Shown here in pieces: positions 49,359-59,469 of a stretch of DNA of 64,000 bases. The stretch lies in assembly GCF_000439375.1 (NCBI RefSeq), contig NZ_ATMI01000012.1, forward strand, positions 102,985 through 166,984, given 5' to 3'. The notes below the pieces were generated by a model. It was not told where the DNA came from, made no database searches, and was given only the letters and a program-made list of their open reading frames with translations. Origin of the DNA: Tatumella saanichensis. GTDB lineage: Bacteria; Pseudomonadota; Gammaproteobacteria; Enterobacterales; Enterobacteriaceae. Position 1 is the first letter of the stretch. The number at the start of each line of letters is the position of its first letter. The translations under genes were made by a program, and so were the position numbers.

Positions 49359-50347
49359 TGTAGCTCCTCCACCGGTCTATGGCAGGCACGGATACGGCCT
49401 CCGGTGCTTATCAAAGGCTGTGGTGAGGTTTCACACAGCGGTATAGCGTACTGACATCTCGGCCGGAACGGGCATCCAGCGGGTAAATTCAGCAAGTTTG
49501 GCGGGTTACCGGGTATCGTCCGCAGTTCGTCGTCTTTGCTATCAAGGCGCGGTACGGCTTTTAACAGGCCACGAGTATAAGGATGGGTAGGATCAGTGAA
49601 TAATTGATCTGCGGTCGCATACTCCATAGTCCGTCCACCGTACATCACCAGCACTTTGTCACAGCCTCCGGCCACCACCCCAAGGTCATGGGTGATCAGA
49701 ATAATGGAGGTTGAGAACTCACATTTAAGTTCATTTAACAGCTTCATAATCTGTGCCTGAACGGTGACATCCAGGGCGGTGGTCGGCTCGTCGGCAATCA
49801 ATAACCGTGGCTGACACAGCAATGCCATCGCAATCATCACTCGCTGGCGCATACCCCCAGAAAACTCATGGGGGTACATTTTCATTCGCTGACGGGGGGC
49901 TGGGATTTTAACCGCGTCTAACATCCTGACACACTCTTCAATGGCTTCGTTGCGACTCATGCCTTTATGCAGGCGTAGGACTTCGGTTAACTGATCACCC
50001 ACTTTCATATAAGGGTTAAGCGAGGTCATTGGGTCTTGGAAAATCATGCCAATTTGCCCAGCACGCAGCGCGTTAAGCCGTTTCTCTGGCAGATTAAGCA
50101 GTTCCTGCCCTTTAAAGTTGGCAGAGCCACTCACTTTCCCGTTGCGGGCCAGTAAGCCCATCAGTGCAAATGCTGTCTGTGATTTACCCGATCCCGATTC
50201 GCCGACGATCCCCAGCGTTTCCCCTTCATTGAGGGTAAAATTGAGGTTATTCACTGCGGTCACTTCACCATCATGGGTAGAAAAGGTGACCCGCAGGTCT
50301 TTCACGGTCAGTAATGGCTGTTCAATACCGGCTTGTTTAACTGTCAT
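49355..50347 (-). CDS. oppD: Oligopeptide ABC transporter ATPase OppD
   Basis: A 330-residue ATP-binding subunit. Walker A GESGSGKS lies near residue 47, signature [15 protein letters not shown], Walker [13 protein letters not shown], and a C-terminal Cys-rich oligopeptide extension. The ATG at 50347 has AAGGAG upstream; the longer frame would start inside oppC. It lies 10 bases after oppC. Confidence 0.97.
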   Translation of the reverse strand: MTVKQAGIEQPLLTVKDLRVTFSTHDGEVTAVNNLNFTLNEGETLGIVGESGSGKSQTAFALMGLLARNGKVSGSANFKGQELLNLPEKRLNALRAGQIGMIFQDPMTSLNPYMKVGDQLTEVLRLHKGMSRNEAIEECVRMLDAVKIPAPRQRMKMYPHEFSGGMRQRVMIAMALLCQPRLLIADEPTTALDVTVQAQIMKLLNELKCEFSTSIILITHDLGVVAGGCDKVLVMYGGRTMEYATADQLFTDPTHPYTRGLLKAVPRLDSKDDELRTIPGNPPNLLNLPAGCPFRPRCQYAIPLCETSPQPLISTGGRIRACHRPVEELQ

Positions 50348-50357
50348 TGCCTGCTCC

Positions 50358-51266
50358 TTAGCGATCTTTCGGGTCGAGGGCATCACGTAAGCCATCGCCG
50401 ATAAAGTTAAAACAGAACAGTGTCACCACCAGGAAACTTGCAGGAAACAACAGTAACCAAGGGGAAACTTCCATTGAGTTGGCGCCGTCACTAAGCAATG
50501 CCCCCCAACTGCTTAACGGTTCTTGGGTCCCAAGGCCAAGGAAACTGAGGAAAGATTCAAACAAAATCATCCCAGGCACCAGTAGTGAGGCATAGACTAC
50601 TACCACTCCCAGCACGTTGGGAATGATATGACGAGTGACGATCCCAGTGGAAGAAACTCCGGCCACGCGGGCAGCTTCGATATACTCTTTCCCTTTCAGG
50701 GCCAGGGTTTGACCGCGCACAATACGCGCCATGTCCAGCCAAGAGACCATCCCAATAGCAACAAAAATCAGCAGGATATTACGGCCAAAAAAGGTCACCA
50801 ATAAGATGACGAAAAACATAAAGGGGAAAGAGTTAAGGATCTCCAACAGACGCATCATAAAAGCATCGGTTTTACCGCCCACATAGCCCGCTACTGACCC
50901 ATAAAGGGTGCCAACCACAACTGCAATCGCGGCGGAGGCAATCCCCACCATCAGCGAGATACGCCCACCAATGGCCACACGTACTAATAGATCGCGGCCT
51001 GAGGAATCTGTGCCGAACCAATGCCCAGAAGCCAAGTCCGGTGCCGCCGACATCATATTCCAGTCGGTATCATCGTAGGCAAACGGCGATAACAGAGGTG
51101 CAAAGGCGACAAAAAGGATAATCAGTGATAACAATAGCAAGCTGACCAATGCCGCACGGTTATGGATAAACCGACGACCAGCATCCTGCCACAGACTGCG
51201 TCCAGCTATCACATTGTCAGCCACTAATGTCTGGCTATATTGCTTATTTCTTTTAAATAAAATCAT
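50358..51266 (-). CDS. oppC: Oligopeptide ABC transporter permease OppC
   Basis: A 302-residue inner-membrane permease with six membrane helices, the [15 protein letters not shown] signature (near residue 82) and the EAA loop ([13 protein letters not shown] near 196). The C-terminus [15 protein letters not shown] is typical. It is 15 bases after oppB. Confidence 0.97.
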   Translation of the reverse strand: MILFKRNKQYSQTLVADNVIAGRSLWQDAGRRFIHNRAALVSLLLLSLIILFVAFAPLLSPFAYDDTDWNMMSAAPDLASGHWFGTDSSGRDLLVRVAIGGRISLMVGIASAAIAVVVGTLYGSVAGYVGGKTDAFMMRLLEILNSFPFMFFVILLVTFFGRNILLIFVAIGMVSWLDMARIVRGQTLALKGKEYIEAARVAGVSSTGIVTRHIIPNVLGVVVVYASLLVPGMILFESFLSFLGLGTQEPLSSWGALLSDGANSMEVSPWLLLFPASFLVVTLFCFNFIGDGLRDALDPKDR

Positions 51267-51281
51267 GGTAAGTTCCCGCCA

Positions 51282-52202
51282 TCAGTAACGAATTTTCGGG
51301 TCGATAACCGCATACAGAATATCGACGATGGCGTTAAAGACGATAGTTAACACGCCGACCAGTATTGTCAAACTCAGTACCAGCGAATAATCACGGTTCA
51401 GTGCGCCGTTAACGAATAACTGGCCAATCCCTGGTAATCCGAAGATCGATTCAATCACCATAGAACCGGTAATAATGCCGACGAAGGCAGGGCCCATATA
51501 AGAAATCACTGGCAGCAATGCCGGACGTAGTGCATGACGAAATACGATGCGGCTCATTGGCATCCCTTTCGCTCGTGCAGTGCGGATATAGTCCGAATGC
51601 ATAACCTCGATCATTGAACTGCGCATGATACGCGCAATACTGGCGATATAAGCTAAGGCCAGCGCCACCATTGGCAGCAGCACATATTGCCACTGACCGC
51701 CATTCCAACCGCCCCCCGGCAGCCACTTAAGGGTGATGGCAAATATCAATACCAGTAACGGTGCGACCACGAATGAAGGTATGACTACCCCGGTCATCGC
51801 CACCCCCATCACAGCGTAATCCCAGAAACTATTCTGCCTGAGGGCCGCAATAATCCCTGCCCCGATACCTAAAACCAGCGCAAAGATAAATGCCGCCAGT
51901 CCCAGAGAGGCCGAAACAGGGAAAGCCTGGCCGATCAGATAGTTGACGGTAAAATCTTTGTATTTAAATGACGGACCAAAATTACCGTGAGCCAGCTGGA
52001 TTAAGTAATCGATATACTGTTTACCGATGGGATCATTCAGGTGATAGCGAGCTTCGATATTTGCCATCACTTCCGGTGGCAAATTACGCTCACCGGTGAA
52101 CGGGCTGCCGGGTGCCAGCCGCATCATAAAGAAGGAAATGGTGATAAGGATTAATAGCGTGGGGATCGCCTCTGCCAGACGACGTAAGATAAATTTCAAC
52201 AT
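51282..52202 (-). CDS. oppB: Oligopeptide ABC transporter permease OppB
   Basis: A 306-residue inner-membrane permease, the same length as E. coli OppB. It begins MLKFILRRLAEAIPTL, has six membrane helices and the EAA-type loop (RTARAKGMPMS near residue 208), and ends AVIDPKIRY. It lies 75 bases after oppA, with a hairpin in between. Confidence 0.97.
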   Translation of the reverse strand: MLKFILRRLAEAIPTLLILITISFFMMRLAPGSPFTGERNLPPEVMANIEARYHLNDPIGKQYIDYLIQLAHGNFGPSFKYKDFTVNYLIGQAFPVSASLGLAAFIFALVLGIGAGIIAALRQNSFWDYAVMGVAMTGVVIPSFVVAPLLVLIFAITLKWLPGGGWNGGQWQYVLLPMVALALAYIASIARIMRSSMIEVMHSDYIRTARAKGMPMSRIVFRHALRPALLPVISYMGPAFVGIITGSMVIESIFGLPGIGQLFVNGALNRDYSLVLSLTILVGVLTIVFNAIVDILYAVIDPKIRY

Positions 52203-52240
52203 GGCGTTATCCTGATTGCTTCACTGCCGTTGCCGTGAAA

Positions 52241-52265
52241 CCGGTCAGCACTCCTGGCTGACCGG
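52241..52265 (-). terminator. oppA-oppB intercistronic hairpin
   Basis: CCGGTCAGC and GCTGACCGG form a perfect 9-bp stem with a seven-base loop, 13 bases after the oppA stop. There is no strong U-tract, so it probably acts as a partial attenuator or mRNA stabiliser that keeps the binding protein in excess over the transporter. Confidence 0.65.
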
Positions 52266-52277
52266 CTGCGGTTAAAA

Positions 52278-53918
52278 TTAATGCTTAATGATGTATAAGT
52301 TTTTATCGTAGATATGGTCGAGAGGATCGTTACCGGTGAAGCCTCCCACATACGGTTTCACTAAGCGGGTACTGGCGTAGTAGAACACCGGAACAATGGC
52401 AGAGTCCTTATCCAGGATCTGTTCCGCTTTCTGATAATCGCTAGCACGCTGGCCACTGTCGGTGGCGTTGGAGGCATCTTTCAGGGCCTGATCAAAGGCC
52501 GCACTGCTATAGAAAGCAGTATTATTGCTGTCGCCGGTCTGCATGGTGTTCAAGAAAGCACTGGGTTCGTTGTAATCTCCGCACCAACCAGCACGAGCCA
52601 TCTGATAGGTACCCTGATGGCGAGAATCGAGGTAGGTTTTCCATTCCTGATTAACCAGCTGAACATTTACCCCAAGGTTCTTCTTCCAGATAGAGGCCGC
52701 AGCAATCGCCAGTTTTTTATGGAGGTCAGAGGTGTTGTACAACAATTCAATGGTCAGCGGATGATCAGGACCATAGCCAGCTTCCTGCAGCAGCTTTTTC
52801 GCTTCCGCATTCCGCTGTGTCTGAGTGAGTTTATACCAATCAGGCTTCGCCACATCGATTCCATGGGTCGCCGGGTCAGTCAAGCTGTAGGCCGGCGTTT
52901 GGCCCTGGGCCAACACTTTGTTGACGATAATATCGCGATCCAGACCCAGTTTGAATGCGGTGCGGATCCGCGCATCATTAAACGGCGGCTTTTTATTGTT
53001 TAGCTCGTAAAAATAGGTACACAGATAAGGCGTAACCCGTAAATCCTGTGGGTTGTCTTTTTTCAACTTGCGAAACAGCTCAATCGGCAGGTTGTTATAA
53101 GACATATCGCTGCCACCGTCTGAATAGAAACGGTTAACGTCCGTCACTTCAGAATCGATTGGCAGGAAAGTCACTTTATTGATAACCGTCGCTGCGTTAT
53201 TCCAGTATTTCGGGTTACGCACCACCACAATACGTTCGTTGACGATATGATCCTGCAAGGTGTAGGCACCGTTACCGACCCAGTTCTTTGGCAATGTCCA
53301 TTGGTCACCGTATTTCTCTACCACCGGTGGGTAGACTGGCGACAGTGCTGGATAGACCAGTAATTGGTCAAAGAATGGTACGGGTTTGCTGAGTGTCACT
53401 TGCAGGGTATGATCATCCAGGGCTTTAACCCCTAATTGATCAGGGCTTTTCTTGCCGGCGACAATGTCATCCACGTTTACAACATGACCATAGGCAAGAT
53501 AACTGGCATAAGGCGATGCGGTTTTAGGATTAACCAGACGACGCCAGCTATAGACGAAATCCTGGGCAGTAACCGGCTGGCCATTAGACCATAAGGCATT
53601 TTTACGCAGATGGAAGGTCCAGACTGTAGCGTCTTTATTTTCCCAGCTCTGTGCAACCCCGGGTACCACTTTACCTTGCGGATCAACGATAGCCAGCCCC
53701 TCAAGGAGGTCATAGCTGACATAGGATTCTGGGGAGCCTTCAATTTTGTGCGGATCCAGTGACTGTACCTCACCGCCATTGCCTCGAATGATCTCTTGTT
53801 TAGCGGCTAATACCGTTCCCTGAGGAACATCTGCTGCCTGGGCTGTCGCTACCGCCATCTGACTGAGGGCAAGTAGAATACCTGCAGTAAGGATGTTTTT
53901 GTTTGGAGAATTTCGCAT
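52278..53918 (-). CDS. oppA: Periplasmic oligopeptide-binding protein OppA
   Basis: A 546-residue periplasmic binding protein of SBP family 5. The signal peptide ends near residue 29 (ATAQAADVP). The mature start (GGEVQSLDPHKIEG) and the NTSDLHKKLAIAAASIWKKNLGVNV and RAGWCGDYNEPSAFLNTM segments are near-identical to E. coli OppA. The ATG at 53918 follows GGAG at nine bases; the ATG five codons upstream overlaps that site. It is first in oppABCDF, with a CA-rich leader before it. Confidence 0.97.
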   Translation of the reverse strand: MRNSPNKNILTAGILLALSQMAVATAQAADVPQGTVLAAKQEIIRGNGGEVQSLDPHKIEGSPESYVSYDLLEGLAIVDPQGKVVPGVAQSWENKDATVWTFHLRKNALWSNGQPVTAQDFVYSWRRLVNPKTASPYASYLAYGHVVNVDDIVAGKKSPDQLGVKALDDHTLQVTLSKPVPFFDQLLVYPALSPVYPPVVEKYGDQWTLPKNWVGNGAYTLQDHIVNERIVVVRNPKYWNNAATVINKVTFLPIDSEVTDVNRFYSDGGSDMSYNNLPIELFRKLKKDNPQDLRVTPYLCTYFYELNNKKPPFNDARIRTAFKLGLDRDIIVNKVLAQGQTPAYSLTDPATHGIDVAKPDWYKLTQTQRNAEAKKLLQEAGYGPDHPLTIELLYNTSDLHKKLAIAAASIWKKNLGVNVQLVNQEWKTYLDSRHQGTYQMARAGWCGDYNEPSAFLNTMQTGDSNNTAFYSSAAFDQALKDASNATDSGQRASDYQKAEQILDKDSAIVPVFYYASTRLVKPYVGGFTGNDPLDHIYDKNLYIIKH

Positions 53919-53935
53919 CTTAACTGGCTCCATTA

Positions 53936-53954
53936 TTGTTGTGATGTGTGTGTG
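53936..53954 (-). promoter_or_regulatory. CA-rich element in the oppA leader (candidate GcvB target)
   Basis: The minus strand reads CACACACACATCACAACAA just upstream of the oppA ribosome binding site. Its CACAACA part is complementary to the UGUUGUG of the G/U-rich R1 seed of the small RNA GcvB, which represses oppA in E. coli and Salmonella by pairing with CA-rich leader sequence. The target relation is inferred. Confidence 0.6.
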
Positions 53955-54375
53955 CGGCGTGTAAGGGTCGCCAAGCTATGAAAACCGCTACCTACAGCTG
54001 CCCTCTTTTAGTAGTTTATTTTTTATACAAACTTAGTTTATTGCACAAATAAAAGTCGGTAACTGATGGTAGATTTACCTATGACTTCACAAATTGAAAC
54101 ATAATTAGTGAAGAAACATTATTTCCACAATAAAAAACTATCCTATGCATGAACTATGCCAATAAATGTTACTAAGTATGTTTCACATACCGTAGGGGAA
54201 CTCAGATAGCGATGTTATTCCTAAATCTATTTAGCGAGCAGACGCTATTGTTCAGAAAACACACTTATGAAAGGTAGGCAATTATTACTAAAAGGAATGA
54301 AGGTGAGCCATAGTGGTGCAACATCACCATAATGGCGCTCCATTATGGTGATGGCGTAAATCGTTACGAATTAAG
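53955..54375. other. oppA-ychE intergenic region
   Basis: About 420 bp, A/T-rich (especially 54000-54180), with no credible gene. It should hold the oppA promoter and distant regulatory sites (Lrp and others are known in E. coli), and at its left end the hairpin described at 54322-54353, which follows ychE. Confidence 0.6.
54322..54353 (-). terminator. Perfect 14-bp inverted repeat after ychE
   Basis: CATCACCATAATGG and CCATTATGGTGATG are exact inverted repeats around a four-base loop, 22 bases beyond the ychE stop. Neither side has a T-run. It is probably the ychE 3' hairpin, but an operator cannot be excluded. Confidence 0.55.
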
Positions 54376-55041
54376 TTAATGCAGAACCGACAAGCCAGGG
54401 AATAACGCGCGAATACCGGTAACAACAAATTCAATACCTAAGGCCATTAACAATAAGCCCATAATACGGGTTATTACGTTAATGCCTGTTTGGCCGAGTA
54501 CGCGGGCCATCACAGGGGCCGCACGAAACAGTAACCAGCAACAGGCCGCAAACAGTGCGATAGTCACGGAAAAACAGAAAATATTGAGCAGCGAATGGTA
54601 ACGGGTGCCCCAAACAATTGTTGAGCTAATAGCTCCTGGGCCTGCCATCAATGGCAGCGCCAAAGGCACCACCCCGAGGTTTTCATGGGAACCCGCTTCC
54701 GCTTTCTCCTGCTTATTCTGCTTATCTTCCCCGATTTTACCGCTGATCATCGACATGGCGATGGTGACGACTAAGATCCCACCCGCAATGCGGAAAGAAT
54801 CAATCGAAATCCCGAACAGCGCCAAAATGCTGTCTCCCAACAAAAGAGAGACCCACAAAATAATCGCCACCGATAAGTTAGCGGTTAAGTTGGTCTTATG
54901 ACGCTCTGCCGGCCCCTGACTACTGGTCAGACTAATAAAGACCGGAATGATCCCCACTGGGTTAACCAGTGCAAAAAGTCCGATAAAGAATTTAATATAT
55001 GTCGGAAAATCAGACAAAAAAGATGACAATGACGACCTCAT
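54376..55041 (-). CDS. ychE: YchE, MarC-family inner-membrane protein
   Basis: A 221-residue protein with six membrane helices (UPF0056/MarC family), near-identical to E. coli YchE over KFFIGLFALVNPVGIIPVF, SFRIAGGILVVTIAMSMISGK and PLMAGPGAISSTIVWGTRY. Function is unknown. The start at 55041 matches the family length; the open frame has another ATG 12 codons upstream (55077) with AGAGG three bases away, so the start is not certain. Confidence 0.9.
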   Translation of the reverse strand: MRSSLSSFLSDFPTYIKFFIGLFALVNPVGIIPVFISLTSSQGPAERHKTNLTANLSVAIILWVSLLLGDSILALFGISIDSFRIAGGILVVTIAMSMISGKIGEDKQNKQEKAEAGSHENLGVVPLALPLMAGPGAISSTIVWGTRYHSLLNIFCFSVTIALFAACCWLLFRAAPVMARVLGQTGINVITRIMGLLLMALGIEFVVTGIRALFPGLSVLH

Positions 55042-55394
55042 GTTCCGAGAGTAAGGAAAAACGATAAGTATAGACATCTGCCTCTACCAGTAAAAGAGCT
55101 ATAACCTAAACTATCAGCCCTCTCTACGTTTTTTGTTCTGATACAGCCACAGCATCGCCCCAACACAGATACCACTTATTGCTTCTTATAGCCACTCTGC
55201 GATGCAGCTCACACTTATCTCTGCTGAATGGTGTCAGCTTCACCACCGGTTGATCTGCATCAGTGAACCGCTTGTCACCGGTCGCTACGATGACCTCAAG
55301 CCGCAGACTCCCTGATGTGAAATCCTTTCAGTAAACATACCTGCCTGGCAGCAGGCCGGTTTACTAAAAGTTTCATTTTCCTCAGGAGCACACC
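55042..55394. other. ychE-adhE divergent intergenic region
   Basis: A 353-bp control region for adhE, which in E. coli is under Cra, Fis, NarL and Rex-like redox control. No coding frame is credible. A stem-loop (55330-55365) lies just before the adhE ribosome binding site, and AGGAG (55384-55388) precedes the ATG. Confidence 0.6.
55330..55365 (+). promoter_or_regulatory. Stem-loop in the adhE 5' leader
   Basis: AGTAAAC (55330-55336) pairs with GTTTACT (55359-55365) and an inner CCTGC pairs with GCAGG around a six-base loop, giving a two-part hairpin with a symmetrical three-base internal loop. It ends 18 bases before the AGGAG site. In E. coli translation of adhE depends on leader folding and RNase III cleavage; a similar role here is inferred. 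Confidence 0.55.
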
Positions 55395-58073
55395 ATGACC
55401 GTCACTAATTCCGAACAACTGAATGCTCTCGTTGAGCAGGTAAAACAGGCACAACAGCAATATGCCGGTTTCAGCCAGCAGCAGGTTGATAAGATTTTTC
55501 GTGCTGCAGCACTGGCTGCTGCAGATGCACGAATACCGCTGGCAAAAATGGCTGTTGCCGAGTCTGGAATGGGTATTGTCGAAGATAAAGTCATCAAAAA
55601 CCACTTTGCCTCGGAATATATTTACAACGCCTACAAAGATGAAAAGACCTGCGGTATTTTGGAAACCGATGATACTTGGGGCACACTTACCATTGCAGAG
55701 CCCATCGGCATTATCTGTGGAATAGTCCCGACCACCAACCCCACGTCTACCGCTATATTTAAAGCATTAATCAGCCTCAAGACACGCAACGGTATTATTT
55801 TCTCCCCTCACCCTCGGGCCTGCCAAGCGACCAATCGGGCAGCCGAGATCGTCCTACAGGCTGCCGTTGCCGCCGGTGCACCGGATGGGATCATTGGTTG
55901 GATCGATAAACCCTCGGTGGAACTTTCCCACCAGTTGATGCATCACCCGCAGATTAACTTGATCCTCGCCACCGGGGGGCCTGGTATGGTCAAGGCTGCC
56001 TACAGTTCCGGTAAACCCGCCATTGGCGTCGGTGCCGGCAATACACCGGTAGTGATTGATGAAACGGCTGATATCAAACGAGCGGTCGCCTCCATTCTAA
56101 TGTCTAAAACTTTTGATAATGGAGTCATCTGTGCATCGGAGCAGTCAGTGATTGTTGACCGTAAGGTATACCCTCTGGTCAGAGAACGCTTTGCCAGCCA
56201 CGGTGGATATCTGCTGCAGGGCAAAGAATTACAGGCCGTACGCAACGTTATCCTGAAAGACGGTGAGTTGAACGCCGCTATCGTGGGCCAACCTGCCACC
56301 CGTATCGCTGAACTGGCTGGCATTACCGTCCCAAGCTCCACAAAAATTCTCATCGGGGAAGTCACACTGGCTGATGAATCAGAAGCCTTTGCCCATGAAA
56401 AACTCTCACCGACGCTTGCGATGTACCGCGCAGAGAATTTCGATGATGCCCTGCTTAAAGCAGAGAAATTGGTTGAGTTGGGTGGCATTGGTCACACCTC
56501 CTGCCTGTATACCGACCAAGATAATCAGCCGCAGCGTATCCGAGAGTTTGGTGAGAAGATGAAAACTGCGCGGGTGCTGATCAACACGCCAGCCTCACAG
56601 GGAGGTATCGGGGATTTATATAACTTTAAGCTGGCCCCATCATTGACACTGGGGTGTGGTTCCTGGGGCGGCAATTCAATCTCGGAAAATGTCGGACCTA
56701 AGCACCTCATTAATAAAAAAATAGTCGCTAAACGGGCGGAAAATATGTTGTGGCATAAACTTCCAAAATCTATCTATTTCCGCCGAGGTTGCCTGCCGGT
56801 AGCATTGGAGGAAATCGCCTCTGACGGCGCACGGCGTGCGTTCATCGTCACTGACCGTTACCTATTTAACCATGGCTATGCGGACCAAGTGACACGAGTT
56901 TTAAAAGCTCAAGGGGTCGAGGTCGAGGTATTTTCGGAAGTCGAAGCTGATCCTACCCTGAGTGTTGTTCGCAAAGGAGCTGAACAAATGAGCGGCTTCA
57001 AACCGGATGTGATTATTGCCCTTGGTGGCGGATCACCGATGGATGCCGCCAAAATCATGTGGGTAATGTACGAACACCCAGAAACCCATTTTGAAGAGCT
57101 AGCGCTGCGATTTATGGATATCCGTAAACGCATCTACCGTTTCCCAAGAATGGGGATCAAAGCGCGCCTGGTGGCTATCACCACCACCTCAGGTACCGGT
57201 TCGGAAGTCACCCCTTTTGCGGTGGTAACCGATGACCTCACCGGTATGAAATACCCGTTAGCCGATTATGCCCTGACACCAGATATGGCTATTGTTGATG
57301 CTAACTTGGTCATGGAAATGCCACAGTCATTGTGTGCATTTGGCGGATTAGATGCCGTTACTCACGCCCTAGAGGCCTATGTGTCGGTGCTAGCCAATGA
57401 ATATTCTGACGGCCAGGCTTTGCAGGCATTGACGTTACTGAAGGCACACCTACCCGACAGTTACCACCAAGGGGCTCGTAACCCGTTAGCCCGTGAAAGA
57501 GTGCACAACGCCTCAACATTGGCCGGTATTGCCTTTGCCAATGCTTTTCTTGGGGTCTGCCACTCTATGGCCCATAAACTGGGCTCTGAGTTCCATATTC
57601 CCCACGGACTGGCTAATGCTTTATTAATCTGCAACGTTATCCGTTATAACGCTACGGATAACCCCACAAAACAGACCGCATTCAGCCAATATGATCGTCC
57701 ACAGGCAAGACGTCGTTATGGGCAAATCGCCAAACATTTGGGACTGGGCACAGCAGAAGATCGAACCGGGGCACGGATAATCGCACTGTTAGAGTGGCTG
57801 GAAGCTTTGAAAAAGGATCTGGGGGTGCCCGCGTCGATTCGCGATGCCGGCGTGGCAGAGACGGACTTCTTAGCTCGTCTTGATAAACTGGCAGAAGATG
57901 CATTTGACGATCAGTGTACTGGCGCCAATCCCCGTTACCCTCTAATTTCCGAGCTCCGCCAGATATTACTGGACAGCTATTACGGTCGAGCCTATCAAGA
58001 AGTCTCTGACATTACTGTGCCTGCACAGCAGAACTCGACGCCAACCAAGACCAAGAAAACCGCGAAAAAATGA
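55395..58073 (+). CDS. adhE: Bifunctional acetaldehyde-CoA / alcohol dehydrogenase
   Basis: An 892-residue fermentative enzyme that reduces acetyl-CoA to acetaldehyde and then to ethanol. The N-terminal half (to about residue 440) is the CoA-acylating aldehyde dehydrogenase, with the catalytic Cys in NGVICASEQS near residue 246. The C-terminal half (about 450-870) is the iron-dependent alcohol dehydrogenase, with GGGSPMDAAK and the metal-binding His-rich GVCHSMAHKLGSEFHIPHG segment. AdhE assembles into long spirosome filaments. The start follows AGGAG. Confidence 0.98.
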   Translation: MTVTNSEQLNALVEQVKQAQQQYAGFSQQQVDKIFRAAALAAADARIPLAKMAVAESGMGIVEDKVIKNHFASEYIYNAYKDEKTCGILETDDTWGTLTIAEPIGIICGIVPTTNPTSTAIFKALISLKTRNGIIFSPHPRACQATNRAAEIVLQAAVAAGAPDGIIGWIDKPSVELSHQLMHHPQINLILATGGPGMVKAAYSSGKPAIGVGAGNTPVVIDETADIKRAVASILMSKTFDNGVICASEQSVIVDRKVYPLVRERFASHGGYLLQGKELQAVRNVILKDGELNAAIVGQPATRIAELAGITVPSSTKILIGEVTLADESEAFAHEKLSPTLAMYRAENFDDALLKAEKLVELGGIGHTSCLYTDQDNQPQRIREFGEKMKTARVLINTPASQGGIGDLYNFKLAPSLTLGCGSWGGNSISENVGPKHLINKKIVAKRAENMLWHKLPKSIYFRRGCLPVALEEIASDGARRAFIVTDRYLFNHGYADQVTRVLKAQGVEVEVFSEVEADPTLSVVRKGAEQMSGFKPDVIIALGGGSPMDAAKIMWVMYEHPETHFEELALRFMDIRKRIYRFPRMGIKARLVAITTTSGTGSEVTPFAVVTDDLTGMKYPLADYALTPDMAIVDANLVMEMPQSLCAFGGLDAVTHALEAYVSVLANEYSDGQALQALTLLKAHLPDSYHQGARNPLARERVHNASTLAGIAFANAFLGVCHSMAHKLGSEFHIPHGLANALLICNVIRYNATDNPTKQTAFSQYDRPQARRRYGQIAKHLGLGTAEDRTGARIIALLEWLEALKKDLGVPASIRDAGVAETDFLARLDKLAEDAFDDQCTGANPRYPLISELRQILLDSYYGRAYQEVSDITVPAQQNSTPTKTKKTAKK

Positions 58074-58077
58074 TAAC

Positions 58078-58100
58078 CGCCACCGCCTTAGGCGGTGGCG
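58078..58100. terminator. Hairpin between adhE and tdk
   Basis: CGCCACCGCC and GGCGGTGGCG form a perfect 10-bp stem with a three-base loop directly after the adhE stop. No long T-run follows. It lies between convergent genes. Confidence 0.75.
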
Positions 58101-58145
58101 TCAATTATTTGAAATCAAGCCGGTGTACTCACCGGCCTGTTATTT

Positions 58146-58757
58146 TCAGGGATGGTGACCAAATACGGCGCTGCTGCTGCCCTGTTCTATTGCCTGCCAG
58201 TAGTGTTTACGGCACACCGAAATATAACGCTCGTTACCGCCGATCACGACCTGTTCTCCTTCCTTAAATGGCTTTCCTTGACTGTCCAGTCGCAGTACCA
58301 TTCCAGCTTTACGCCCGCAGTGGCAAATGGTTTTTAGTTCCACTAATTTGTCCGCCCAAGCTAAAAGGTATTGGCTACCTTCAAATAATTCACCGCGAAA
58401 GTCAGTTCGAAGGCCATAACACAACACTGGAATATCAAGATTATCTGTCACATCTGTTAGCTGACGCACTTGAAGACGAGTCAGAAATTGACTTTCATCA
58501 ACGAGAATACAGTGTAGATGTTCCTGCCGATGTAACTCGGTGATCTGTTCCAAGATATCGGTTTGCGGAGTATAGGATCGGGCTTCCGATGACAGACCAA
58601 TCCGTGAGCTGACTTTCCCATGACCAAAACGGTTATCAACTTCCGCAGTGTAAATCACTGTTTTCATGCCGCGCTCTTGATAGTTATAAGAAGACTGCAG
58701 CAGTGAAGTGGATTTACCGGCATTCATTGCCGAATAATAAAAATAGAGTTGTGCCAT
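58146..58757 (-). CDS. tdk: Thymidine kinase
   Basis: A 203-residue type II thymidine kinase (salvage of thymidine and deoxyuridine). The P-loop AMNAGKST is at residues about 10-17, the Walker B-like ILVDESQFL near 84, and zinc ligands in CHCG and the C-terminal VCRKHY. It lies between adhE and hns as in E. coli. Confidence 0.97.
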   Translation of the reverse strand: MAQLYFYYSAMNAGKSTSLLQSSYNYQERGMKTVIYTAEVDNRFGHGKVSSRIGLSSEARSYTPQTDILEQITELHRQEHLHCILVDESQFLTRLQVRQLTDVTDNLDIPVLCYGLRTDFRGELFEGSQYLLAWADKLVELKTICHCGRKAGMVLRLDSQGKPFKEGEQVVIGGNERYISVCRKHYWQAIEQGSSSAVFGHHP

Positions 58758-59001
58758 AGATAGGTCTCAGCTCAGTATCAGTAATGGCGGCTATATTAAC
58801 ATAACCTTTGACCGCAAGGGTGCTCAGACAAGCAAGGTTAGAGGTTATTTATCCCATTTTTATTTGTTGTCATCGGCAGATTTCTGTAAATAAGTAATAT
58901 AAGCTACCGATCCCTCTTAACGAATGAGTTGCAGTAAAATTTAGCTGAGACTATGATTATATTTTCCAGCATAACATCATTTAAATTGTGAGAACCGGAC
59001 A

Positions 59002-59409
59002 ATGAGCGATGTCATTAAATCGTTAAATAATATTCGTACACTTCGTGCCCAAGCCAAAGAATACAGCATTGAAACTCTTGAAGAGATGCTGGAAAAATTC
59101 GAAGTAATTGTTAATGAACGACGTGAAGAAGAATCTCAAACAGCCGCCCAGAATGCAGAGAAACAACGTAAGCTGGAACAATATCGCGAAATGTTAATCG
59201 CCGATGGTATTGACCCTAGTGATCTGTTGCAGGCGGTAGAAGAGGCGAAACCCGCCATCAAAGCACGTCGTGCTGCTCGTCCACCAAAATATCAATACAC
59301 TGATGAACAGGGTGAAGTCCGTACATGGACTGGTCAAGGACGTACCCCCGCAGTGATCCGTAAGGCGATGGAATCCGAAGGTAAAACGCTGGAAGATTTT
59401 GCACTCTAA
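59002..59409 (+). CDS. hns: Nucleoid protein H-NS
   Basis: A 135-residue nucleoid-associated protein. The helical oligomerisation region covers residues 1 to about 80 ([13 protein letters not shown] at the start) and the DNA-binding domain about 92-135 with the TWTGQGRTP minor-groove hook. H-NS silences A/T-rich and acquired DNA. It is monocistronic with its own terminator. Two residues shorter at the C-terminus than E. coli. Confidence 0.97.
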   Translation: MSDVIKSLNNIRTLRAQAKEYSIETLEEMLEKFEVIVNERREEESQTAAQNAEKQRKLEQYREMLIADGIDPSDLLQAVEEAKPAIKARRAARPPKYQYTDEQGEVRTWTGQGRTPAVIRKAMESEGKTLEDFAL

Positions 59410-59445
59410 GCTGTGATGTCCGGTGGTTAAAGATGCACACTCAGT

Positions 59446-59469
59446 AAGCAGGGTTACGCCTGCTTTTTT
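59446..59469 (+). terminator. Rho-independent terminator of hns
   Basis: AAGCAGG and CCTGCTT form a 7-bp stem over a six-base loop, followed by further T residues (six in the run). Confidence 0.9.
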
